From positions 28,242,986-28,306,985 of the forward strand of contig CM073905.1 in NCBI GenBank assembly GCA_037176705.1: DNA of 64,000 nucleotides, given 5' to 3'. Shown here in pieces: positions 47,399 to 58,900 of the stretch. The DNA comes from Molossus alvarezi. Taxonomy: Eukaryota > Chordata > Mammalia > Chiroptera > Molossidae. Within the stretch, counting starts at the first letter, position 1; each line of letters begins with the position of its first letter. The translations under genes were made by a program, and so were the position numbers. Under the pieces are notes generated by a model, which saw only the letters and a list, made by a program, of their open reading frames with translations, was not told where the DNA came from and did no database searches.

Positions 47399-47620
47399 CA
47401 GTGGTTCTCAACTTTCCTAATGCGGTAACCCTTTAATGCAGTTCCTCATGTTGTGGTGACCTTCAATTATAAAATTATTTTCATTGCTACTTCATAACTA
47501 ATTTTTCTACTGTTATGAATCGTCATCAGAAATATGTGTTTTCTGATGGTCTTAGGCGACCCCTGTGAAAGGGTCGTTTGATCCCCAAAGGGGTCGCGAC
47601 CCACTGGTTGAGAACTGCTG
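47399..47620 (+). mobile_element. SPIN-type hAT non-autonomous element
   Basis: Ends CAGTGGTTCTCAAC and GTTGAGAACTGCTG, with the SPIN interior (CAGTTCCTCATGTTGTGGTG, TTGCTACTTCATAACTAA, TCTTAGGCGACCCCTGTGAA, GGGGTCGCGACCC). Flanking CTTTAGAG / TTTTAGAG is a 7-of-8 hAT target duplication. About 222 bp, an internally deleted derivative. SPIN is established as a horizontally spread transposon in tetrapods including vesper bats. Confidence 0.9.
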
Positions 47621-47997
47621 TTTTAGAGGGTTAACTATAGGAATTTCTATCTACAGGCATTGGTGAGTAACTGAAAAATTCAAAAGTTTAAGTCCTCTGC
47701 CCCGACTTGATCTTGTTTTCTTCACTCATTCCTCATGTGTAAACACAACTATGAGCTCCATTCGGCAAATATTGGATGCCTCTTATGGGCCAGGTACTGT
47801 TTTGACTTTAGATATTCTGGCAAGCAGCCATTGTGGAGTTTTTCAACTAATGAATGAGAGATGTTCAATGAACATGGGACGAAGAAGAGAAAAGATTAAG
47901 TTGCACAAGCATTCTGAAAGGATAGGAAGTCCTGGAAGAGGTTTCAGAAGCTCTGGTCTTGGGTCCATCTCTCCATTTTGATAAATATGTAGTGTGG

Positions 47998-48251
47998 CCC
48001 TGGCCGGTTTGGCTCAGCGGTTAGAGCATCGGCCTGTGGTCCGGAGAGACCCGGGTTCAGTTCCCGCTAAGGGCACGTACCTCGGTTGCAGTTTGTCCCC
48101 GGCCCTGGTTGGTCGTGCAGGTGGCAGCCACTCGATGTGTCCCTTTCACATCGATATTTCCCTCTCTCTCCCTTCCTCTCTCTCCCTCCCACTCTGTCTG
48201 TACAAAAAATGGAAAAATGTCCTCGGATGAGGATAAAAAAAAAAAAAAAAA
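47998..48251 (+). mobile_element. Ves SINE, young-looking
   Basis: Near consensus; AAATATGTAGTGTGG at 47983-47997 and 48252-48266 is a perfect 15-bp duplication. Confidence 0.95.
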
Positions 48252-48781
48252 AAATATGTAGTGTGGGCATAACCACATAATTCTCACACATTCCACAGTT
48301 AGAGCCTCCGGGTACCATCCTGATGCTCCAGCGTCCTGTTTTGGATGGTAGATTCACAAATCTGGACTCAACACATGCAGAGAATGGATTAGGCCAGAAT
48401 TCTTGAACAGCTGTTGTTGTAGGCGTCTGAAAAGCTGGATGTGCACAAGCAGGGAAGGCAGAGAATAAGTTTTCTGGACACATTAAATAACTTCACCCAG
48501 CTATGTGGTCTAGCTGTAGACAGCTGTGTAGAAAGCTCAGGCTGGTGAGTTGCTGTGAATTGACTTGCTTCTTCATTGAATCAAGGACCTACAGTGTCTT
48601 AGGTTGGAACTCAAGGAATGAACTTTATACTTGCCCACTGTGGTTAAGTCTGGGCATTGTCTATTAGTCCTTTCAGCCTATCTTCAAATGGCTATCTTCA
48701 AAAATAAATGACACTCATATGTGGAATAAACCACCACATAGGTAACTGAATCATAACCTAGTTTGTGGAGTTCAGATAGGA

Positions 48782-48978
48782 CAGTAGTTTTCAACTGGGG
48801 GTGATTGTCCTCCTCCAGGGGACAATTGGCAATGTCTAGAGATTTTGGGGGGGAGTGCTACTGGCATCCAGTGGGTAAGAAGGCCAGGGATGCTGCTGCT
48901 TAATATCCTAAAAAGCACATGACAACCCCCACAGAAAGAATTATCTGGTCCAAAAATGCCCTTCCTTGAGAAACCATG
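48782..48978 (+). mobile_element. MER5A-like hAT element
   Basis: CAGTAGTTTTCAACTGGGGG then ATTGGCAATGTCTAGAGATT, GCTACTGGCATCCAGTGGGT and AGAATTATCTGGTCCAAAA; ends TTGAGAAACCATG. Confidence 0.88.
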
Positions 48979-49309
48979 AGCTAGAACTATCTCCATATGA
49001 TGCAATTATTTAATGCCACTTCTTCAAGGTTTAATAGTTCCCCCTTCAAAACTGTTTGATGTTGCCCACTTCCAAAATGGAAGCATCTGCCCAGGTCCAA
49101 AAAGGCTGCAAGGAAGTCAGCAACTGGAATGGTTTGGCCCAGGCGCTGCTGTCACCCCCTGACCGCAGAGTCGTTGGAAGTAGCCCAGTTGTGGACCGAA
49201 CCATATGAGGTTGCTGGAGCAGGGGAAAGGGACTGGTGACGGGTAGACTGAGTTTTCCATGGTCGGATCCTGGGCTAAGAGAGAGAATTTTAAGGCCTTT
49301 TGGGGACTA

Positions 49310-49920
49310 CACTGCGTCGCCCGGTGTGAAGTTGGACGTGGGTGGGGTTGGGCGGACCCTCAGCCGGGTGGCGGGTCTCGCGAACTCCCCCGCCGCGGCC
49401 TGCGGTGGCTCGCTCCCGGCACTTCCCGGTTTGGGGCAGTTCGGTCCGCAGAAGTCGGTTCGGGAGCTGTCAGCGCGGGCAGCAGTGCGGCGGGCGCGGG
49501 GTGGGCGCGGCCGACCGGGTCCGGGACCCGACCCCCGACCTCCCGCGCGCCCCGCACCTGGCCCGGTAGGCCGCTTGGCCGCGTGCCGCGCCCCTCACTC
49601 GCTCGCCCATCTCTCTCGCTCGCCAGCCGCCGGGCGGGCGGGCGCCGGAGACCCTGCGGGGGCTGAGGCTTGGCAAGCGGGCGGTGAGGGCCCGGCTGCG
49701 GCCTCCTCGCCATGTCCTCGGCCCGCGACACCAGCGGCCACTTCCCTTTGCACCTCCTGGTTTGGAACAACGACTACCGGCAGCTGGAGAAGGAGCTGCG
49801 GGGCCAGGTGAGGGGCGGGGCAGGGGTCCGCCTCCGGCGAGGGGAGGTGGGGGAAATCCGTTTAGGCTCCCTGAGCCCATCTCCAGCCCTCTGTCCTCGG
49901 GTCTCCGCAGACCCCCTTCA
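49310..49920. promoter_or_regulatory. ANKRD13A: CpG island / ANKRD13A promoter
   Basis: Dense CpG sequence covering the presumed 5' UTR, exon 1 and the start of intron 1. There is no TATA box. An ETS-like CCGGGAAGTG (minus strand) lies at about 49418-49428. Multiple long open frames on both strands here reflect base composition. Confidence 0.82.
49712..49807 (+). CDS. ANKRD13A: ANKRD13A coding exon 1
   Basis: Codons 1-32, ending [12 protein letters not shown], phase 0. The donor is CAG followed by GTGAGG. The exon is followed immediately by GC-rich island sequence. Confidence 0.96.
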
Positions 49921-52900
49921 ATTCTTTGGTCGTGGGGGCAATAATCATAACAGGACATGGGTTGAGTGCTTACTGTGTGTCAGGCCCGGTGCCGAGAGCT
50001 TTATTTCATTAACCCTTTTTTTGACTTGGCAACACGTCTAGGAGGTAGGTGCTATGATTATGACATTTGAAAGAAGGGGAAACTGAGGCGCTCGGAGGTT
50101 ACGTGCCTTGCGCAAGGTCGCCCACCTATTCAGTACCAAGTCGGGATTTGAACTGTGGCCGGCTTGTTCCCGAGCGCACCGTCTTAACCAGTTAGGCTCG
50201 TCTGCCTCTCCCAAAGGGGTCAGAGCAACACGCACCCCTCACCCCATCCGCGCTTTTTGTAAGAAAGGGCTTGGTTGGGTTTGGAGTCCAGGTCCTAACT
50301 CGCCCTGTGACCTTGGGCAAGGCATTTTCCTCTCTGGCCCAGGGAGACTGATACATACCAAAGTTTGAGAATCACCAGGGCCCAGGATCCTTAAAATCCC
50401 TTCCTCTTCTGAATGAAGTACGTTGATTGATTCCTTGTCTTTTATTTATCGCCGTCACTTTAAAGCAGTGGTTCTCAGTAGGGAGTGATTTTGACCCCAG
50501 CTGCTCCGAACGGCAACGCATTTAGACATTTTTGGTCCTTAGGAGTAGGGAGTGGGTGCTCCTGGGATCTAGTGTTAGAGGCCAGGGATGCTGCTCAGCA
50601 TCCTGCAGTACCAAGATAGTCCCCGCTCCCCGCAACTAAGAATTATCTGGCTCCAAATGTCAGGAGTGTTTTGCTTGAGAAGCCCTGCTTTAAAGGCATC
50701 TCAACAATTCAAAGAATTGTTGAGGTGCCTTCAAGTTACAAGCTAATAAACTTAATAGTTAGAATAAGGATTTGTAGTTATTTGGTGTAATTGTTCTTGT
50801 TGACTTCATTTTATCCAGTCCTGGTTTTTGAATGGATCAGAATTGACACTCTAATTGTCAAGGAATTTTGGATGAAAGGAGCATTGGTAGTCTTTTGGTT
50901 GGTGAAAATTAAGCAAAGTCAGCATCACCTTGTTGGTGAAGTTACTGCTAAGCCTGTTCTTGCATCCTGCCATGTTTCTTTTAAATCTATTGAGCACCCA
51001 CTGGAAGTCAAAAGTCGCTTTTTTTTCATTTAAGTCCTCCATCCAGTTAGAATAAACCTTTATTGTAAAGTCATTGGTCTTAATTAGATCATGCCCCCAG
51101 AGTAAATGATTCACCATTAGACATCCCAGTATACCTGATTATTTAATTCCCTTTCTGTTACAGAGAGAGTACTCTGTCATTTGCTTTTAACTCTAAGTAT
51201 CACTTTGGACATTTTAAAAACAACTGGACAGCCCTGGCCGGTTTTGCTCAGTGGTTAGAGTGTCGGCCCATGGACCAAAGAGTTTGGGGTTCAGTTCCGG
51301 TTAAGGGCTCATACCTCCATTGAGGTTCAGTCCCCGGCCCTGGTCGTGGTCGTGTGGGAGGCAGTCAGTCGATGTGTCTCTCTCTCTCTGTCTCTCTCCC
51401 TTCCTTCCTTCCACTCTGTCTGAAGATCAATGGAAAAAAATATCCTCAGATGAGGATTAAAAGAGAAAAAAGAAAAACAACTGGACAGTTCTGGTTTTTA
51501 GGTTGGCTGTGTTTTGCATCTGCACTTCCTCAGTATTGGGGCGGTCCAGCTTCTTGTGAAATGTCAAGATAAAGTACAAAGTCACATAACTAATAAGAGA
51601 GACTCATCCATCATTAAACCACACACTATTTCAATACTGATTTATGAAAACAGCCCACTTTCTAGTCATCAGAGGTGGAAAAAAGAGTTCAAATAAACTG
51701 CAGTGTGTCTTGATAGGAAAACTTATTTGATAAGAACAAAGTCTTGGTTAATACTCCATAATGTGACATAGTTGAATTATTTCTTTATCCTGCAAGCTGT
51801 GATAAAAGTGTTCATTGAAAGTTAATTCTCTGTGACTCTTAACTTGAAAAACATTCAGGACATTTATGACTAGAAAATTATAATTTTGCAGCATATTTTC
51901 CTGGAGTAACTTGGTCCTTAACACCTTCAACTGTCAAGAAGGTCAAGGAAGACTATTTATACTTGCTAGATATTTGTTTTTGACTTTGTTATTGGTTATC
52001 GCTGTAGATCATTTCACGGTATACCTGTTCCCTTTGGGGAAGAGGTAAAGTGTATTCACAAAGAACATCTTGACTATGAAAGCTTGACTGTCATGACTAC
52101 ACAATCCAGTTTCATACTGAAAGTTGACCATTGAAAGGGTGGAGATGGGCTGGCTTCAAGTGCATGCTACCTTGTGCTCAGAAGGGACTGGTGATTGATT
52201 TAATGCTCTGCTATTACTGTCCTGAAATTCATAATTAGTTTTGTTTTGTTTTTTAATCCTCACCCGAGGATTTTTTTTTCATTTTTCTTCAGATAGAGAG
52301 AAACATTGATTTGAGAGAGACACATCAACTGGTTGCCTCCCACGTGACCTCGACCAGGGCCAGGGACTGAACCTCAACTGAGGTATAAGCACTTGACTGG
52401 AATCGAACCTGTGATTCATTGGTCCGCAGGCCGACACTCTAACCACTGAGCCAAACTGGACAGGACCATAATTAGTTTTTGGGTAAGGGGACTTGCATTT
52501 TCATTTTTCACTGGGCCCTGCAAATTATGTAACGGTTCAAGGTCAAGAAGTTGATAATTGATATTAAAATATGAGGCAGGAAATAGATTATTGCTTTCAT
52601 ATTTGTTGAAATCCTCTGTTGATTATGAACCAGCTACTTACTTCTGTGACTTAAAGGCATTTGAGTTAATGGCCAGTACTGATGCTTATTAAGTTGTGAG
52701 AATGGGTAAGTTATTTACCATTGCTGAATTGTTTTATCTCCTGTAAAAATGGGGAGAGTAACACTGAAAGCTTACTGTTTTGCCAGGTGCTGTGCTGAAA
52801 TATTTTATATGCAGTTGTAGATTTAATTCTTACATCAATCCTCTGGGGGTGGGTGCTATTGTGATTCCCATTTTACAGATTTGGAAACAGGTGGAGAGGC

Positions 52901-55900
52901 TCTGTTGTATGCTTAGCGAGTGACTAAACCAGGATGTGAACCCATTGGACGCTGCCCTAATCCTGTATTCTTTTTTTTTTTAAATATATTTTTATTTATT
53001 TTTTTAGAGGGAGACATAGAAATGTTAATCAGCTGCCTCCTGCATGCCCCACACCAGGGATCGAGCCTGCAACCCAGACATGTGCCCTGACCGGAAATCA
53101 AACTGGGACCTCTCAGTCCATGGGACGATGCTCAATCCACTGAGCCACACTGGCTGGGCTAATGTTGTATTCTTGTCCTGCTATACTTCTTTGACTAAAA
53201 GTGCCTTCATTTCGGGGTTCTGGAAAATAAGGCAGAGAACATGTGAAAATGCAGGCACATAGTAAGTGGGCACAGTACCATTTGCCATATTTGCTGCTGT
53301 TATTATGATGATCATCCTGGGTATTTATCTTCTTTTATGTATGTTCCAGTTTTTCTACAAAGAACCCGTATTGGTTGCATAATTAAAAAAAAAAAAAATT
53401 CCTACTACCCCAGCAATAAAACCAGCTGTTTCACTTAATGTTTTATTTGCCAATAAGTTTCTGCTATCCATTTCTTCATTCCTTCCATTCCACGAGTGAG
53501 ACTTGAAGCAGGCACCCTGGTAGCTGTAAGAATTTTATTTTGCTTTAGGAACAGAAGCACAAAAAGAATCAAGTTTGTCCAGATGAAACTGATAAGTATG
53601 TACTTCAAAGTACGTGTGAGTCAGCCCCCAACCCACCATCTTGCTAATAGCTGGAGTTGGCTGTTTAGTAACTAACTTTGTCAACTATGAGATTGTTTCA
53701 AGCTTTCAACATTTGCTCAGCAGAGGCACTTTATTAAGTGCCTTTTAACCCATCAGTTTTACTGTCTTTAATATTCACTGGGGCCTTGAAGTTGATTGGT
53801 GCAGTTGAAATGATTTGTGTTATGGTTATGTCATTTGTCATTTAGCGAGAGAGGTCTGTTAAACATCTTTGGCCTTCTTACTGATGCTGGGAGAATGAAT
53901 GAAATCTTAACTGATACTGGGAGAATGAATGAATGAAAGGGGACAAATATAAAGGTCTATCAGTGTACCTTAGTCAGGGAAGGGAAAGCCCTGGGACTGA
54001 GTGGGGTAGAGGGTGGCAGATGAGGCCTGACACTAGGGCCAGCCTCCTGTTAGGTACCAGCAGGTAAAAGCACAAAATTCAGGCAAGAGGAAGAGAGCTG
54101 TCTAGGCAGCAGCAGTACTTGGAGCCTGACAGTGAACCATCCTGGGGTGCTCACCCCAGCTTGTGGCAAGGCTGGGTGAGGCTACTGGGCCCACATTCAA
54201 GTCAGTGCCTGTTGGCCTTCTGTGAGACAGCGGCTGGGCATCGAAGATAAAGAGCCGAGAGCCAACTCTCAGATGCTCCCCCTTGGCCCTTAGGAACTCA
54301 GGATCACCTTAGGGAACCAGGCCTATGGATACCTCCCCCCCTTCCCCTGGAGTGAGGAACCAGTTCAGGCCACAGCTGCAGAGGACCAGGGCAGTCTGAG
54401 ACTGCCCAGGAATGAGGGTGGTTTCCCACAGCACCCCCCAAGAGGTAACAGTGATAGTTTATAAAGTACTTATTTTGTGCTGGTACCAAGGCACATAAGG
54501 GTTGAGTAATTCACTAAAGGCTATGAAAGGACCAGAAGTGGGCCTAATGTCTAGTTCTGCAGCCTGCATTCAAAGCTCAGCCTTTTATGGCCTCCGGAGG
54601 ACAGCAGGATGGTAGAGAAGGCTTTGAGCAAGAAAAGTTGGTGGACTTAAATTAACAAATAGGAAGGAGATATGCAGAAATTTCATTCAATTTCTTTTCT
54701 TTTTAATAATTGAAGTGTTTAAAATTGAAGTGTTTTATTTTATGTACAAAGAGATAGCATTCTGTGGTAAGGTAGATGTCTTGAATGGCCCATTCATGGA
54801 AGTTCACTTAGTCCAACGTAATGAAGCCGATGTTCTTCGTGGACTGATGGAAACACTGGTGGCACATATTGAAGCTGTATTTCCGGATCAGACAGTGCAG
54901 ACGCAGCAAGAATGACAACCCTGGCCAAATTTTCTGGGATGGCTGCAGTAGAGTTGCTGGTAACCCATCTTGTTCTCTCCGAATTAATGAGGCAAAAGGG
55001 CTCAATTTCTTATTTTAGGGGGATGCTATTATAGTTAAAAGGGGTGGGTATTTTTAATTTGGTACAGCTCAGGACTGAAGAAACTTAAAGAAAAAACTAT
55101 GAGCTTCAGAAGTGAATTTCTTGCTCACTGAACTAATGTCAATAATTGAAGACCCTAAGCCTCAATATCAGCCTATCAACTGGAATGAAATTTGAACAAA
55201 TCCCTTTTAGGAAGAAAGTGACAGCTTATATAAAACTACATAGTGTGGGTGTATGATAATAAGAGCTAACTCTTCTTAGTGCTTACTATGGGGTTAGGCA
55301 TTGTGCCTTGACCTCTGTAAGAACTTGGTAAGGTAGGTGTTCTGTATTGCTTTCATTTTACAAGGGAGCAAATTGAAACTCAAGAGAAATTAAGCAACTC
55401 ATAAAACAGTATATCGATGATACATTAGTTTTATGTATTACAGAAAACATACATACATTGATTTTTAAATATCTTTATTGAGATATAATTCACTTTTGCA
55501 GTTCACTGATTAAACTATATTAGTCACTGGTTTTTAGTGTATTCATTGAGTTGTGCAACTATCACCACTATCGAATTCCAGAACGTCTTCATGACCTTCT
55601 TAGTGACTACCCATTTTCCCCAACCCCTTTAGCTCCAGCAACCACTAATCTACTTGCTATCATTGATTTCCCTATTTTAGACATTTCATATAAATTGAAT
55701 TGTACAACATGTGGCCTTTTGTGTCTGGCTTTTTTAACTTCACATGATGTTTTTGAGATTTATCCATGTATTAGTATTTCATTTGTTTTTATGGCTGAAT
55801 AAAATTCCATTGTGTAAATATATTTTGCTTATCCATTTATCACTTGATGGACATTTATTTCGCCCCTTGGCTATTATGAATAATGATGCTATGCACATCT

Positions 55901-58900
55901 GTGTACAAGTTTCTGTATGGTTGTATGTTTTATGTCTTTTGGGTAAATACCTGTGCGAGGAATTGCTGGGTCATAGAGTCACTATGATTAACTTTTTGAG
56001 GAACTTCCAATTGTTTTTTCAAATTGGCTGTACTATTTTACATTCCCACCAGCAGTGTTGAGTGTTCCAGTTTCTTTACATCCTTGTCAACACTTGTCAT
56101 TTTCTGTCTTTTGATTGTAGCCATCCTAATGGATGCGAAGTGTGGTTTTGATTTGCATTCTCTTAATAACTAGTGATGTTGAGCCTCTTTCCGTGTGCTT
56201 ATTGGTCATTTGCATATCTTCTTTGAAGAGATGTCTATTTAAATCCATTGCCAGTTTAAACTGAGTTCCCTTTTATTCCTGAGTAGTTCTTCATATATTC
56301 TGGATATTAAATGTCCCTTATCAGATAGGTGACTTGCACAACTTTTCTCCCAATTCTGTGGGTTATCTTTTAGTTTCTTTACGGTATCATTTGAAGTATA
56401 AAAGTTTTCAGTTTTGGTGAAATGCAATTTGGTATTTCTCTTTTGTATATTATGCTTTTGGTGTTGTATCTAAGAAGCCTTTGCCCAACACAAGGTCATA
56501 AGAATGTACTACGTTTTCTTATAAGGGTTTTATTATTTTAGCTCTTGGGTTCATGATCAATTTTGAGCTGATTTTCATGTGTGGTATATATACAAAACTT
56601 CATTCTTTTGCACGTGGATATCCAGTTGTTCAAGTACCATTTGTTGAAAAGATTATTCTTTCCCCATTTAATTATTATGGCACCTTTATTGAAGATCATT
56701 TGACCATAAATGTCTAAGTTTATTTCTGGACTCTCAGTTGCATTCCATTAATTTATATTTCTATCCTTATGCCAGTACCACGTTGTCTTGTGTGCTATAG
56801 CTTTGTGTAGTAAGTTTTGAAATTGGGAAGTGTAAGTCCTCAAACTTTACTCTTTAAGATGGTTTTGTCTATTCTGGATTCCTTATATTTCTTTAGGGAT
56901 TTTAAAATCAGTTTGTCAATTTCTGCAAAAAGCTAGTATAATTTTGATAGGGATTACTCTGTAGCTCAGTTCAGGGCTTATTGATATCTTAAATATTGAG
57001 TCTTCTGAACCATGAACATGGGATTTTTTTCCCATTTATTTAGATCTTCATTTCTTTCAACAGTGCTTTATAGCTTAAGTTTTGTACTTTTGTTTTTATT
57101 CCTAAATGCTTTATTCTTTTTGATACTATTGTAAATGTTATCCTAATTTTAGTTTTTAGTTTGTGTGTTTGTTTTTTTTTGGTACACGCCCCTAGCGGGA
57201 ACCGAACCCGGGACTCTCTGGTCTGCAGGCCGACGCTCCAACCGCTGAGCCAAACTGGCCAGGGCTTAATTTCATTTTTTAGTTGTTTGTTACAAGTATA
57301 TAGAAGTACAAATGACCTTTTTAAATTTTATTTATTATTTTATTCTGAGGATATGTTTATTGATTTTTTTTTTTTTTCATGGAGAGAGAGAGAGAGGTGA
57401 GAGAGACATCGATAGGTTGTCTCCCATACATGCCCCTACCTATTGGTGTACAGGAGAACAGGCCAGTAAATTTAGCCACCTGGCTAGGGCACAAATGATT
57501 TTTGTATATTGATCTTGTGTCCTGCAACCTTACTGAACTCATTTATTAGTTTTAATAGTTTTTAGATGGAGTCCTTAGAATTATCTATATATGAGATGAT
57601 GTTGTCTATGAATAGAGATCGTTTTAATTTTCCCCTTCCAAACTGGATGCCTTTTTTTTTTCTTGCCTTATTACCCTGGTTAGAACCTCCAGTACAATGT
57701 TGAATAGAAGTGATGAAAGAGAACATCTTTGTCTTGACCATTACCTTAGGGAGAAAGCATTTAGTCTTTCACTATTAAGTATGATGTTAGCTGTGGGTTT
57801 TTCATAGACAGAGGCCCTTTGAGGAAGCTCCCTTCAATTCCTGGTTTGTTTAGTGTTTTTTATCATGAAGGGGTGTTGGATTTTGTCAAATGTTTTTTTT
57901 CTGCATTGTCTTAGTCTGTTTGGGTTACTGTAACAAAATACTACAGACTGGGTAGTTTATAAACAATATAAATTTTATTTTTCACAGTTCTGGAGGCTGG
58001 AAGTCTGAGATCATGGTGCCAGCAGATTCTTTGTGGTGGCTGGTGAGGGCTCTCTTCCTGGTTCATTTCAGGTGCCCTCCTCACTGTGTCCTTAGTAAGG
58101 CCTCTTATGAAGTCACTAATTTCTAATTCCATTCACAAGGACTCCATCCTCATGACCTAAGTACCTCCCACAGGACCCATTTCTTAATACCGTCACCTTT
58201 GGAGGTTAGGATTTCGATATATGAATTTTGGGGGTACACAAACATTCAGACCACAGCATGCATTTATTGAGATGATCATTTGTTTTTTTAATTTTATTTT
58301 ATTCTATTGATATGGTGTATTACATTAATTGATTATCAGATGTTAAACCACCTTTGCATATATGGGATAAATCTCATCTGGATACCCCCATTCATATGTT
58401 GCTGAATATGTGTTGTTAATATATTATTTTTGCACCTATATTCATAAGAGATAATGGCCTGCAGTTCTCTTTTTTCCTTAATATTTTTATTGATTTTTAG
58501 ACAGAGAGGAAGGGAGAGGGAGAAAAACATGGCCCTGCATGTCCCCTGAGGGATCAAGCCTGAAACCCGGGCCTGTGCCCTAACAGGCAACCTTTTGGTA
58601 CACAGAACATGCCAAACCTGAGCCACACCAGCCAGGGCTGGTTTTCTTTCATTTTTCTTTTGTTTTAATCCTCACCTGAGGACATTTTTGCATTTATCTT
58701 CAGATAGAACAGGAGGTGGGGGGGGAGAACACATTGATGTGAGAGAGACACATCAACTGGCTGCCACCCACACGACCCCAACGGGGCCAGAGACGAACTA
58801 CAACCCAGGTACGTGCCCTTAGCAGGAACTGAACCCGGGACTCTCTGGTCCGCGGGCTGACACTCTAACCGCTGAGCCAAACTGGCCAGGGCTCATTTTT

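Larger units (their letters stand above)
45831..49309. other. Divergent intergenic spacer GIT2-ANKRD13A
   Basis: About 3.5 kb between the two CpG islands. It contains an L2 fragment, three Ves SINEs, a SPIN element and a MER5A fragment. I see no coding exon in it. Confidence 0.7.

Noticed and set aside
49236..49811. 191-codon plus-strand frame over ANKRD13A exon 1
   Set aside because: Wrong frame for ANKRD13A; a CpG-island artefact rich in Pro, Ala, Gly and Arg.
55551..56061. Overlapping frames of 83 and 105 codons in ANKRD13A intron 1
   Set aside because: Antisense of L1 3' region and ORF2.
57908..58258. Possible endogenous retroviral LTR
   Set aside because: The text matches a common old mammalian repeat, but I cannot assign an LTR family, and no retroviral coding sequence is present nearby.
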